NCBI GenBank assembly: GCA_022559985.1
Contig: JAFJTR010000108.1
Span: 1 to 64,000, forward strand
Direction: 5' to 3'
Source: Parastagonospora avenae f. sp. tritici 18332-5
Lineage: Eukaryota > Ascomycota > Dothideomycetes > Pleosporales > Phaeosphaeriaceae
DNA: 64,000 bases
The position numbers were made by a program, and so were the translations under genes. Below, piece after piece: positions 1-12,148 of this stretch (position 1 is its first letter; each line of letters begins with the position of its first letter). Below the pieces are notes generated by a model. The model was not told the origin of the DNA. It saw only the letters and a list, made by a program, of their open reading frames with translations, and searched no databases.

Positions 1-603
1 GTGCGAAGGAAAGATATTTATCCCTTTGTGCGTACGACGTTACACGAGACTATGTCACGTGACTGCTAACTGTGCACCTCAATGCCGCTGTTTGGACAGC
101 GTCTGACACGCACAATCAAGTATGCTGCAGGGCGTATTGAGAAAGAGGGGGCGGCCGGGCATCCCTAAGACCCAGCGATACGGTCCACCCCTGCGCTGAA
201 CTTACGACTGCTTCGCCAAGCTAGGCATGCGGCGTAGCAGCGACGTCGTCTCAAGTGTATTTGTCAGATTATGATGAGTGCCGCAATGTATGCTTATGTT
301 CATACCCACTATGCAGGTATATGATCAGTATGAAGTCAAGCAAGATTACCCAGCGCATTCCTTTAAGATCTCGGACACCGAACGATGTTGTCATATAGAA
401 GAACAAACCAACAAGATCAAAGACGTATTGGCCTCATGGACGCAAGACGTGCACTTCAAATTGACACGGTGCTACTCAAAACCCTCATATTCCCTCCGCT
501 CATACTGAGGTATACCAAATGTCGTTTCAGTTTGGGAAATCTTCAGCGCATAGACCAAGCAACACTAAACACCTCCTATGACTGCACAGATTGAAAAATT
601 TGT
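1..603. other. Intergenic, no gene seen
   Basis: Only short unrelated frames on either strand, without signal peptide, splice-joined exons or recognisable motif. It is the downstream flank of the minus-strand gene that ends at 604. Confidence 0.6.
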
Positions 604-2399
604 TCAGGGAAGGCCGTTTCGAAGACAATTGATCCACCGCTTATGTTTCCTGATGGCGGCCTTGGCATTGTCCATGCCCTTGACGCCTGCCTTTGTACCT
701 TGATTTGTCGGTGCGTTTTGGAAAAGTCTCTCTGGTACTTTCCTGAGTTCTTTGAGGCGGGACACTTGCGCCGTAATGGATGCTATTGGGCGAGACATGA
801 AGCCCACTGCAAATCTTGTTGCGAATTGAACAATGAGGTTGATCAACGCCGCAAATGGGTTGCGTTTCTCGAGTTCAATGAGATCTGTGGAGTAACTTTT
901 GTAGTCTCGTTCGATCAAGGAGGAGCTGTTGTTGTTGTTGTTGTTGTTGTCTTCGTCGGGGGAAAAGTTGTTGCCGTCGATATCTTGGTCAGAAAAAGCG
1001 AGGGAATCGAGATCGTCCGTCCAGTCATCCAGCGATCTCTTTTTCGTGCATCGCCGGTCCAGTGATCGCTTCCCAACCAATATGCATCCAGGTCGAATAG
1101 GTCTCCTACGCTCATCAAGGTCGTCATCCCACTGCTTCAGGAAAGCTTTCTCGTCAACCTCAGCGGAGATTTTATCTATATCCACCTCTTCAGGCCACTC
1201 TTTGATACGATCATCGGAGGTGACATATGCCTCGTCAAAATAATCGGTCGTCCAGTCGTAAGGGTGCTCACCATCACGTTTTGAGTTCGCTGCTACGTTG
1301 GAAGCAAGACCCATCAGTAGTGCGATGACAGGCGAACATTCGGCCTGGCGTTTTTTCTTCCTCTCGTTTTTGTCGTTGATCTTGTCTTCTCTTTCCTTGA
1401 TCTCTTTGTCTATCTTATCCTTTTTCTCCTTCAATTTCTTGAGCGACTCTTCCCGCTCCTTGTTCTGCCGATCATATTCAGGTTTCCGTTGCGTGAACTT
1501 CTCCTTAATCTTTGCTCTGATGTCCTTGTTGGTCGGCTTGCCTTTCTTCCGGTCCTGGTACTTCCTTGTCTGTTTACATGACTCTGTCGCTTTACCTTCC
1601 GAGTCTACGAAGACGTCTACATATTGCGTCTTGGGGTCACACTTAGGCCTTTTGCTATCGTCTTTGTCCGGCTCACCGCAGAGTGGCTTGTAACTTGGGT
1701 CGGTCTGCGCCAGGAGAGGTGTGAGTTAGCTTATGAACTCTCAGCACCTCCTACACGGGTCACTTACTTCCTTCCCCTCCGGTCGCGTTTCAGGAATTTT
1801 TGGTTTTGCGCAGCCCTTTTCGTCATCTATTTGGCATTTTGCGTCTCCTGGCTTGGGGTCCCAGCCATGCTTGGGATCAAGGATTTGACCATCTGGACAC
1901 GAACCCTTCTTGTCGTTTCCATCTTGCTTGGCTTCGCAACCATCACCCTTTGCTTTTGGTACTTGACCTATGGGACAGCACCCGCCTTTGCCGTTCTTCT
2001 CCTGACCTGGTTTCATCTGTCAGTAATATTTACTCGGTCTTGGAGGTGTACACTACCATTCGGACAATTCTCCTCGCAGTTATCGCCACTAAGAGTGGGC
2101 ACGCCCGTTGGGCACTTCTGGCATTTGCAGTCTTTGATGACTTCACCAAGCGTCGGCATACAAATCGGCTTTTCTTTACACTCCTTAGAGCAGGCTGGCG
2201 CGGCTCTCTCCACAATGTAACGCTTCTTCCGGCCACCATACACTCCTCGAATCTCCATCGGGAACGATCTCGGGTTCAAGACACTGCCGATTGGCGAGAG
2301 AGAGCCATGGTCAAAAGAGGGCATAGCATTGCAGATGTAGACGATCAGCAGGAGGCCAGCCAGTAAACGAAGCGATATGGGTGATGGACTGAAAGACAT
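604..2399 (-). CDS. Secreted Cys/Lys-rich protein, unknown function, 3 exons
   Basis: Three exons on the minus strand: 2399-2057, 2006-1768 and 1704-604 (introns 50 and 63 bp; phases 1 and 0 agree), giving 560 aa. The start is the first ATG, followed by a clear signal peptide (hydrophobic residues about 10-24). Residues about 65-195 are rich in Cys, in units of the type C-P-x-G-Q. The middle (about 200-300) is a highly charged Lys/Glu segment, probably coiled coil. The C-terminal part has acidic blocks with W-x-D-D-L-D, a poly-Asn tract and a final amphipathic Arg-rich region. Several KR/KKR dibasic sites (KKR-Y, SKR-D, GKR-S, KKR-S, EKR-N) look like Kex2 sites. I do not recognise the family; similar Cys/Lys-rich secreted proteins occur in Dothideomycetes (general knowledge, not checked). 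Secretion is inferred from the leader only. Confidence 0.75.
928..950 (+). repeat. (GTT)n microsatellite coding poly-Asn
   Basis: About seven and a half perfect GTT units. On the minus strand it is read as AAC and encodes the poly-Asn tract in the third exon of the secreted Cys/Lys-rich gene, so its length can vary in steps of one residue without breaking the frame. Confidence 0.85.
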
Positions 2400-3559
2400 G
2401 CTGAGAGCCAGTGATCAAGTTCAAAGCTACCAGTTGGATGAATGAGTTTTCGGATATGGTTACATAGGTGCAATTCTTACACTATATAGCGAATCCCTTG
2501 TACTGATCAATCACGTCTATTCCCATGCCCAATCTTCAGCCTGAGTCAAAGACACTGTGCTGCTATACTTGTTGCTGTCAGCATCACAACACTGACGGCT
2601 GAAACATGCAGACCCATGGGTAGGCACAGAAACGGCGCAGTTGCGCCCTTTCTTGGCGTTGCATTTGCTGGAAGTAATCTGCCTTTGGGGCTCAGGAGCT
2701 ACGCCGCAAGTTGTGAGTGAAGGATGTTGTGACGAGAAACAATTGAACCTCGAAAATAGACACAACAATGGCGCACGGCCCCTCGAAAGGCGGTTGTTGT
2801 GGGGTCCTGCACGTGACGCCCGCCCCGCGAGGCGTTCAGTCACCCTCTCGGCCCGACTGGAACGCCCGGATTATTTTCAGACCTTTCCGCAGTGTATTGT
2901 TGGCAGCCTGGTCGCAAACTAAGTTTCGTTGTCCGAACGTCAAACCTAAACGACTTTGTCGCAAAACGTAAAGGCAAGGCAGCTTCGGTGTCTCGCACCG
3001 ATCCACACCAAGCTCCGCAGTCAATTCAGGAGCTAGCGACACGGGCTAAACGACAGCATGACAGATGCTGATTAGGCCGACCTCTATCCATGCAAGAGAA
3101 CTGCATTTAGTTGAGCCTCAGGAACTTCTTGGGAGCCAAACATATTGGTGGCGAAGCGAGACAGTACCCAGCCGGGCGAGAAACCTTGCCGGTAGAAGTT
3201 GGCATGCGACGTTGGAAGTACAGGCGCTGAACTGCAACGAGTAAGCCCCGCTCATTAGCATGCATTAATCCCGAGACAATTTGGCACTTGTGTATTGTTA
3301 GAGTTGTGTGATTACATGCGTAACAAATTGGCCGAGCAGAATAGGCGATTCTAGCGTTCTTAGACACCGTGTCCGCGCAAATCTCAGCCAGCAAACTTGA
3401 TCCTATCTTGCGAGTCCATTAGATACAATTTCTCACTACATTTTACTGATACTTACAAGACCTCAGTAGCAAGACTCCAACTCCAGCGCAGGTCAACGAT
3501 ATCAAGGGTATGAACCATCATCATTATATATTCATTACTGACGCAGTCTAGGCTGAATC
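2400..3559. other. Intergenic between two divergent secreted-protein genes
   Basis: Contains the presumed promoters of the minus-strand gene starting at 2399 and the plus-strand gene starting at 3560. Several frames of 70-110 codons overlap on both strands, with no motif and no splice logic; I regard them as chance. Confidence 0.5.
2482..2488 (-). promoter_or_regulatory. TATA-like box
   Basis: The minus strand reads TATATAG about 85 bp before the ATG at 2399, a suitable place for the core promoter of the secreted Cys/Lys-rich gene. Based on sequence and spacing only. Confidence 0.35.
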
Positions 3560-4040
3560 ATGTATCTGCTCGCAATTTCCTCCTCTTTACTCATGATTCC
3601 GTCAGTGTACGGGATGGATGTCACGGTTTGGGCAAATAAGGACTGTCATGGGTTCAACTGTGCGTAATCCATGAGTGCAATATGCAAGCACCATGCAGCA
3701 AGTCCGTCTACTGACAAGGACTATGTCTTCAGCAATCCGACGATGGTACGCTAATCCGATGGAATGCTACAAGCGAGGCGATTTCGAAGTCCAGCTCCAG
3801 ATCGACGGCATTGGAGGCGTCAAGGAACTCGCACTTGCAGCTGGAATCACCGACTCGAAAGATGCATCTCAGTATGTCGTTTTCTTCACGACGGATGATT
3901 GCAATCCAGATAATGTTATTGACAACGCCTGGCTGGACAAAGGTTGTTCTTCAAAGCTACCAAATAATCCTGCTGATTACAAGAGTTGGTCTGTGTGGGA
4001 CATGTGCGCAAATTCGGAGCCAGGATGCACACTAGAGTAG
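3560..4040 (+). CDS. Small secreted Cys-rich protein, candidate effector
   Basis: Two exons, 3560-3659 and 3733-4040. The 73-bp intron starts GTGCGT, has a CTGAC branch point and ends TTCAG. Product 135 aa. The N-terminus MYLLAISSSLLMIPSVYG is a typical signal peptide with cleavage near residue 18. The mature part (about 117 aa) is acidic and has seven Cys, an odd number, so one may be free or form a dimer. There are no KR sites and no recognised domain. Small size, leader and Cys content fit the loose definition of a fungal effector candidate; that role is inference. It lies between two other genes for secreted unknown proteins. The downstream flank has a duplicated 11-bp unit (aacgctatagc) at about 4074-4097. 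Confidence 0.75.
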
Positions 4041-4772
4041 ACAAGTCATTATTGGTGTATATTGGAGTGTGGTAACGCTATAGCAACGCTATAGCAATAA
4101 ATCAATATGAAAGAATTTGATTTGATTGCTTCTCTCGTCTAGTTGTGGAGCTGTTTCCGAAGCTTCGAAATAGTGATCATATTTTCAAATGGCATGAGAG
4201 AATATGGAACTTATGCGACTCCCAGATCCGCCTCATTGGACTACTTCATGCACTTGTAGCTACTCAGGGCAGCAATGTACGCAACATTAAGGTGTGATGA
4301 TCTTGATTCTTTGACACAGCCGCTTGTTTGAACTTACTGAGCACCATTACAGAATACAGTGTTCATCAATGATATGTCACGTGGCGTGCGACATATTTTG
4401 AATATGCGGCACAGCCTCCATGCGGGTTTTGTCTCAGACTACGCCCTGTCAGCCCAACTTCGGTTGACCAACAATCAGGAGCCGTGCGCGTGGGAACAGG
4501 AGTGTCACTGCGGTGCAACACCGACCCTCAATCCTTTGAAGAGCCTTGATAGAAAATAATCGGCGCCGACACGTGCGCCGCGGTACCAAATAGAAATCGA
4601 TGTCTCGGGCTTCGGTCAGTATGGCTAGATCCTGAAGGCGGCGTAGTCCCTGTGGATGTTCTGATAATACTGACCAAAATGCGGAGTATTCATGGGATTG
4701 ATCCCTTATAAAATCTTAGCGAAGTCCTCAAATCAGCAATAACCGACACACTCGGTGCTTCCCTACAGCAAC
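4041..4772. other. Intergenic, promoter of the next secreted-protein gene
   Basis: No supported gene; the 66-codon frame at 4359-4559 has no motif. Holds the 3' end of the small secreted gene and, near its right end, a TATA box for the gene starting at 4773. Confidence 0.55.
4707..4712 (+). promoter_or_regulatory. TATA box (TATAAA)
   Basis: A perfect TATAAA lies 66 bp before the ATG at 4773, a normal distance for a fungal core promoter with a short leader. Confidence 0.45.
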
Positions 4773-6760
4773 ATGCATACCAAGCATTACTTCTTGATTT
4801 TTTATCTATCCAATTTCTGCCACGCTTTTCAAGAAGCTGCTCCTGGGTCCCTTTCCAGCCCCCATCTCTTACCGGATGCATTTTTCTCGCTCAACGATTA
4901 CGAAGTTCTCAGCGTCCGTGAGGAAAGCGATGAAGATGTGATCCATGTGCGCAAGCGTGCTGGAGACGAAAACTGCGGGACTGATTGCTTGACCTATTCT
5001 GGTTGGGAATCAGACGGGATCATGCGCTGTGACCCAGAAATTACCGACGACGAAGATCCCCTAGTGGAAAGATCTTTGTTGAAGAAAAGAGAGAGGAAGA
5101 CGGCAAAAGGGTATAGATAAAGTCAAGAAGTGCCAAAACATGCGCTGATCATATATTTGTAGGGTCTGCAAAGGCATCGATCCGGCGCTGCCAGACGGCT
5201 TCACCATCATCTCGCCCACCTATACACAAAAAGACACGCTTCAAAAGGTTCTTAATTCAAGCCTGACACAAACACATAATAGTGCTGATCAAGGCAGACA
5301 TACGGAAAGGTTTACGATATTGGCGATCCGCGAAAGCCATTTGACAAAGAATGGTTCCAAGTGAAAAACCGTGTGAAACAGTGGACCTCCGACCTGCAAG
5401 GGCGAGGAGGCCAGCGCTGTTACGCCACAGAACATATTCTCGAGTGGCAATTACTTCAAGATTTCATCGAGCACGACAAAGATAAAAAAGACCAGAGTGT
5501 TTGCGCTCATTTAATAAACTGGTTTCTTGACCCCATGCCCGCTGGCAAACACAAGGTCAAAGTTGCCAAGGATGAAGGGAAGCTAAAGAACGACCACTTC
5601 GAATACGAAGACAAAGACTACGAGCTTAAACCCTGGAACTACAAAGCTCAAAAGCCGCGATACATTGAGTGGATCTGTAAGTATTACCCTCAGTATGATG
5701 CAAGGACGACTATTCCTCTGCGAGGCTCCCCTCGTGTTACTTCGTACTATTTAGATGCCGTCCATCTTTACTCAGGTCTCTCTACTGTGTTTGATACTTG
5801 AACACCCTCCACCAGGCACTTTATCGTGATAGAAGCAAGCTGACTCGAATGCTAGCTTTTCAGTGGCCGGGCAAAGCCGGGGGCTCCCCAAAAAATCTAT
5901 GGGAGTACGAGCTGGTTGTGTTGACCAGCGACGTCAATGGAAAGAAAGAAAATGTACGTTTGTGGCGGTAGAGAGTGACCACTGCTGACCATCGCAGGTT
6001 TGGGGAGACAAAAACATCTTTCCGGGGCCCGAACTCGAAAAGGACGACAAGACCATGAGAAAGACTCAGAACAATGCGGAGACTCTTGAATGGCTCTTTG
6101 CAAACAGTTATTGGGACTCAACCAAGAAAGACAAGGCCGATTGGAAAGACAACAAGGGCACTTGCAAAGCTGTATATCGATTCGCGACGGCGATGGGCGT
6201 ATCACAGTACCACAGCGAGCCGTAAGTGAACCCACGTGTTGTAAGCCAGAACAGGCGCACTCTGTAGTCGAGCTAAATGCTCATGAACTGTCTGTAGAGG
6301 CCAGAGCAATGCCCGATGCCCTTCTGTTGGAAATTCTTGCTGACAGCTTCTTTCCAGATATATCGCGGAAGCGTTAAGAGCCCATATTCGACGAGTGGGA
6401 GCCGCATTTGAGCTTATAGAGAAAGAATTCCTAGCTCAGAAGACAGGTGCGAATGGTCAGAAGTATAAAGAAAGGGGGCTGAAAAAGGAGTGGCTTGACT
6501 GGATGGCGGGTATCCACAAAGACCGACTGAAGAAGCTCAACGATGCGATGAAGAATAATATCAAAATCTTCAAAAACGGCAAGTCAGACTACGTCAATCC
6601 CTGGAAGAGGTGGGACTATAGTGGACTCTTTTCTAGAGCTCCAGATGAACCGGATTGTGGGTCCGAACCAAAAGATGATCAAATGGAGAAAAGGGTTAAG
6701 ATGTTGGTTACTGCCTATGAGGGTATGAAACCCGTGGAAGAGGAGTTGAAGCTTGATTGA
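4773..6760 (+). CDS. Secreted protein of unknown function, 6 exons
   Basis: Six exons in phase: 4773-5110, 5163-5247, 5298-5676, 5856-5953, 5998-6221, 6358-6760; product 508 aa. Intron 3 (179 bp) is longer than the others (44-136 bp); its acceptor was chosen because a GCTGAC branch point lies just before TAG and the phase fits. The leader MHTKHYFLIFYLSNFCHAF is a signal peptide. A KR site follows at about residue 68. The body is hydrophilic, rich in W, K and D, with a segment TEHILEWQLLQDF around residue 210-225, a style I associate with C-terminal regions of some secreted fungal chitinase-like proteins, but no catalytic motif of GH18 is present. Function unknown. The reading frame through all joins is open and reads as convincing protein. 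Confidence 0.7.
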
Positions 6761-7245
6761 GAGATGCAATGGAGGATGCGTACAGCCACGCAGTTGCACC
6801 ATTATCGAGTACGTGCTATGAGCTTTAGGCGCGTGTGGGAGTTTATACGAGAGATGGGCCTGTTTTCCCTTGGTAGTGTCACGGCTTGGAGTCATACTAG
6901 CTTCGAGGGCTTTTTTTCTAGGTGTTTTCGCCTTTCGCATGGATTTTGTCATCATACACATTACCTCTCCCGTTACTACTCATGCAATGTGCGCTGCGGA
7001 AATTACGGTACTTCACGAGCACAGTGGACAACATACCGCCGGGTTCTATAGCCAAAGGCGCCTCAAACTCGAAAAGACAACAAAAACAGCGCGATTTGTA
7101 TACTTTTAGAACTCTTGGTTCATTCAACATTCTTATTTGACAGTGCGTAAATTCCTACCATTAACGCTGTTCCTTCACTCTTCACAGCGTATCAACCTGA
7201 TCCCAGATCCCATATTAAATACCAAACCACCAGCCCGCTTGTATT
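6761..7245. other. Short convergent intergenic region
   Basis: Lies between the ends of a plus-strand and a minus-strand gene. Only short overlapping frames; nothing supported. Confidence 0.55.
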
Positions 7246-8990
7246 TCATAGTTCCCCTTCGTAGCCATACATATAGCCTACCGGAATATCGTTCCTCCAA
7301 CTATACTTCATCCAGCGATCTTCGTCCATATATACAATCTTGGCATCTAGTCCCGCAACGGCGGTCCATGCAGCTTGAACATCTTCCCATACCTCGGCAT
7401 TGTTAACCCGCCAGTACAGTCTGTCTTGGCTGACATACGCTGCGTCTCCAGGGACATATGGGTTGCTGAGACTGAAATCGAGTGGGTCTCTGCGAGGCGA
7501 CCGGGGCATACCAGCGCGCAGGTACCACAGCTCGAAAACACGCGACACGACAGGCCAATCGCTGAGTTCAGTCGGACCTTCCAACGAGGAACCAAGTTTG
7601 ATGATGAATTTCTTAAGACTCTGGAAACGCTCCACAGCAGCCGCAGCATTCAAGAGAAACAATGAAAACGTATCCGGGTCAGGACGAGACCGAAATGTGT
7701 CATATGGCACAACGCCAGTTCTAAATGGTCCATCTTCGTAAATCCGTTGATTATGGTCAGAGTCTTCTGAGGGTGGGTTACGACGTAGTTCGCGGACCCG
7801 CTGCCGGGCCTCCATATCCTGCTCTCTCCAGAATTCATTCCATTCGGAATTCCTACGGGACCTTTCTATGGCATCTTCATCTTTTTGGAAGTACCATCGT
7901 CCGTCGGCTGTCTGCGGCCCAAATTGTAGCTCGAACTCAACAAGTGAAGAGAATGGTGTGCCGGGATAATCGATGATGGCCCGGAAGAATTCCGGGCATA
8001 CGACAAGTCCACCATGGAGCTGGAGTGTCACTAAGTTCGGAAAAGACGCGAAGTGGCTGAACATACGAAACCACGGCTCGTGGCTGTAGTTGCCTTCGTC
8101 TACAAGCTTATGCACTGGAATGTGCTCATTGCCAATGGAAAGCGAGCTACTAGATATTCGTATTTCTCGCAGATGGTCGCTTGGCATGCTGCATATCGAT
8201 GACACGAAGCCTAAGAATATCAGCCTTGAGCCTGCACCATATATGTGGAGTACGAACAATCCTTACGCTCCATTCTCTTGAGCCGACCATACTCATACGA
8301 ATCCAATGTTCCCAGACGCAGATTTACCAGATCCGGAAGTCTAGCAACGATACTTGGTATCCATGTCGGTTTGAGGTCCTTCAGATCACCACCGCCAACA
8401 TGCTCAAACTCCCGTACACCCCGCACAGTTGGTATGATCGTGTCATGCAAGAATTCAATCTCTCCGGACATGGCTTCCGCTTCCCGAGTTTCTCGCGATG
8501 AATGTTTGCCACGTGAAATCCCATATATTTTCCAGCATGGGACGCCTGATGATATTTCTAACTCATGAGACTTGGTACGACGAAGGCCTTTGTTGAAGGA
8601 CAGGGACAGTGGCCGCTTATCGACCGAGCGATCAGCTAAGGCCGCTAGGATAGCAAACAGCTTGACAATGGATGATGAGAATGCGGCGCTGTCCGCTTCT
8701 CTGTCTGGCGGTGATTCAGCGGCACAACAACCGTCTGCGTTTGGTGGGACAGGTAGGACAAAATTAACGAGCAACTTGGCCAGATAGGTCCGACGTGCGA
8801 TATTATCGCCGTCAAACAGCGCGACAAATTTATCCAAATCATCCGTCGAAATGGCGAGTTTCCGAAAGGTGAGTCGTTCGATCGAGGCCTTCCATTCTCG
8901 CGATATCGTGCTGTAGTGCGCAAGGTTTTCGTCGTCGTCCAGGCCGCTGGCAATGATGTGCGCCAATATCTCAGAAGGAAGTTTATTCAT
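7246..8990 (-). CDS. F-box domain protein
   Basis: Two exons on the minus strand, 8990-8267 and 8210-7246, joined by a 56-bp intron (GTAAGG ... GCTGAT ... TTAG, phase 1); product 562 aa. The start is the ATG at 8990: the open frame extends upstream, but only from a GTG, and the F-box (M-N-K-L-P-S-E-I-L-A-H-I-I, with the later R-E-W and R-L-T-F) begins exactly there. F-box proteins bind Skp1 and present substrates to SCF ubiquitin ligases. The rest (residues about 60-562) has no repeat type I can name; scattered L-x-x-L stretches such as F-P-N-L-V-T-L-Q-L resemble degenerate leucine-rich repeats often seen after fungal F-boxes. Target unknown. Codon pattern is open over the whole length with no lesion. 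Confidence 0.8.
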
Positions 8991-9582
8991 TGTGTCGAAC
9001 TTTGCCAGATAATGTTCCGCAAATTGAATTTGGATGGACAGATGACGGGGGCGGGGAGGGCCTGAGAGTAAGTAGTCAATGTGGCACCGGGGCGTTGTTA
9101 TACGGAGATCGCGCCAGTGCGGCGGCACTGCTAAAGCGCCCACTAATTTTAGATCTTTTGCATGCTTTCAATCGCCGTGGGGCTTAATCGGGCGGTAGAT
9201 GACTTTGTTGCGAAAGCAAGCCTTCCATTACTGGCGACCATAGGTGTCATGAAATCAGTCGGCAAGTGCCGTTTTGATTCTCCGAGATAGAAGCTTCGCG
9301 ACGCCGACTTGTCGAGCCGTCCACGGGTGCTATTCCGAAGAAGTCAAATGCAATTGCTGTAACAAGACTTTCATTAGAAATGAATACGATGCATTTCCGA
9401 AGTAAGATTAGAATTCTTGCTAACCAAAAATCACGTGATGCAATTGTCTCACCTAGCTGGAGGGGACGGGATCATAAGCACGGCAAGCACCAGTAGCGGC
9501 TAATGCACCTCGAGGAAAACTTCATTGTACTTGAAAGGGGTATCTCAGCGGTATTAACAGAGAACAGACACGCAAAAGGTAT
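8991..9582. other. Intergenic
   Basis: Upstream flank of the F-box gene and downstream flank of the Zn2Cys6 gene, both on the minus strand. No supported gene. Confidence 0.5.
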
Positions 9583-12148
9583 TCAGAACAACCACAAAAC
9601 ACTATGCTTGCCACCGATCGTCTCCCAAATTTCACGTCCTTGTAGAGGCGGGCTCACTTCTCGGTAAGGAAAATTTTTGAGCAGTTCAATTTTCAGCATT
9701 TCTTTCGCAAAGGACATCCAGTCTGCAGACGCATTTTGAGTTGGAGATAGTGAGGACCATTTATTAGCCATACTTTCGAAGAGGGGCATGATGTGGAGGA
9801 AGTCCCCATGCACCCTCTTCGCATATGGTAGCTCCCGTGCGAGAGCTGAGAGGATATCTGCAGCTGTTGTGAAATTTTCGATGTAGTCACTGTAGCTATA
9901 TCCAAGCTGTTCTCGATCGTCTGCAGTGATGTCGTATCGTAGCAGGAGCGGCCCAAAGACTAGAAGGACACTTGCTACTGACGAGATGATTTGATGTCGA
10001 TAGCTGGGTGAGACGGCCGCGTCGGCCCAAATGTTCTGTATATCCTTCAGCGTGTTAGACGCAAGTTGCACGAGGTACTTCGTGCTGCTGAGTTCGAGTT
10101 CAGAAGCAGTCATTATCTTTCGACACAGATACAGTGCAGTGGAAAGACGCTTTAGTCGCGAACAAGTCTGCAGTGGCGAGTATGGCATGTGCTGCCCGCG
10201 AGCAGATGAGGTAAACGTGGGCGAAATATCAGGCCTGCAATGTTGCAGGATCTCTGACAGAATAGGCAAGACCTCGGCAGCATCGTCGTTTTTGTGGAGC
10301 ATTTTGGTGGCTAATTGAGCCGACAGTAATTCGTATTCCATATAGAGGTTGGCAGAATGTCTCCGGTCGCTATCGGGCAAGAGCATGTTGAGCTGCATCT
10401 GGTACGCGTTAGTGACGCCCAGCTCCGGGGTCTGGCACGAAAGTAGTAGACTTGCCGCGGTGCTTACTCGATTCCAGAACGCTTCAGGCGTTTCAACATT
10501 GATATCATCCATATGTAATGATGTAGGCCGCCCACAAGATAGTGATATGGCACGATCGGACAAATGAATGTTCCAGAAAAGACATAGGCGCCAGTACACT
10601 TGCTCAACACCAAGCTCTGCCCCCCACGCTGACTGTTGATGTAGATTCTGTTGTAATGCGACAGTACAGGTCGTTCGTATTGCGGCATAAGCGAGAGCCG
10701 GAATATCAGCATAGGCGAGATACAGAGCCTAGAGATATCAGCCCAGCCGTGAATCGTATCGCAGTGCTGCGCAAACATACCTGGAATAATAGATATCGCA
10801 TTAAGTTTGTATCATCAGAGCCACTGAATAGAAGCGTCTTGTCGACGATACTATCCGCAAGCTCATACCACTGCCAACCAAGCACCTTGTCAACGACATT
10901 GGCTGCGACTAGCGATTTTGTCAACATCATGTCGCAACACGCGAATATGACATATGCTAGGGCCAAAAAGTGAATATCAGTCGGTCCTGTTGCACCATAG
11001 GTCACTAATTGCTGGACTCGCGTGTTGAAGTCGTTCTCGTCAACGCATGGGTAATGAAGATGAACATCGCCAAAAAACTGTGCGACGTACTGTTGATATC
11101 TGCCCGGATCAGGGAATGGTACGTTCTGGTTGCCTGCGCGGACATAGACCGATGTGTCCAAACCCATGGCTGGAGCGTCTGGCAATAACGCATTTTGCAT
11201 TTGCTCGGGCGCGTGCTGTGCCATCTGATCAAGAGCAGGGTGTATAGGGTCGAGTAGCGGCATTAAGAAGGTCGTCTCGCTCCGGAAGCCAATACTCGGT
11301 TCGCGCTCAATGCTGCCACTGGGCGTGAAGCCCAAGCCGCGCTCGTGCATTAAAGCTTCGAGCATTTTCTCGACCCTCGTCATACGTTCCTCCATAGTCG
11401 GCGTGACGTTACTGGCGTCACTCGCTCTTCGATCGGGGCGACTGTTCGGGGGCATCAGGGTCTGTTTCGATGTGCCATTGACGTTGCCATTATTGGTGGT
11501 TGGTAGAGACGACGGAGCTGGCGCGGGTCGGGAGAGGTTCTGCAGCACTTCGGCGGCTGTTTGATCTTCGGAGTAGAAGCATCGTTTGCCATTATCGACA
11601 CAACGTTGGCAGGGATTTTCGCCAGTGCACTGCTTAGTAGTCAGCCGTTTCTGCCTCACACCGACTGGAGGGTAGAGGCAATGGTCGTAAAGGATGGAAT
11701 AGAATGAACAGATGCAATGTACATACCTTCAGCTTGGATCGCCGACATGACACACCTGTACCAACAAGTCAGCAAGATCTACTTTGATATCGGATTGAAG
11801 TCGCGTGCAATGCTAATGCGTGTTGTTTAATACGAGAAAAGGTCCCAGGATGCAAAGGCAGCTTGCGTTTCCAGGGGCCTGTAGCTATGCGCTGCACATC
11901 GGCATCGCTAAGCTATTCATGCGACGACAACGCCTTTGTCACTTTTCTCGCGGTTATCAACACGCAGCACTCTCGCGGAACGATCGGAATGCCTCGTGTT
12001 GAGCCTTAATGATATTCTCGCCTCCTTTAGGCTCGTAGAAGCGCAACTTACAAGCTTTGGGAGCATATTTCTGCCGGATCTTCTTCCTTCTGGGTGATGA
12101 AGACCTATCGCCCTCCATATGGCTCATGGGCGACGCGTAGTCATTCAT
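9583..12148 (-). CDS. Zn2Cys6 transcription factor with fungal-specific TF domain
   Basis: Four exons on the minus strand: 12148-12052, 11755-11727 (only 29 nt), 11629-10781, 10728-9583; product 706 aa. The zinc cluster is assembled across two introns: the first Cys codon is split by intron 1 (296 bp), and the joined text reads C-V-S-C-R-R-S-K-L-K-C then C-x2-C and C, a perfect C-x2-C-x6-C-x5-C-x2-C-x6-C binuclear cluster at residues about 33-59. This binds DNA as a nuclear regulator. Residues about 130-160 may form a coiled-coil dimerisation segment (V-E-K-M-L-E-A-L). The C-terminal half carries the Fungal_trans region, with the typical Y-W-R-L-C-L-F-W ... D-R-A-I-S-L ... G-R-P stretch near residues 360-395. 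All intron phases agree. The regulated pathway cannot be read from the sequence. The micro-exon carrying half of the DNA-binding motif is the reason automatic prediction could miss the N-terminus. Confidence 0.88.
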
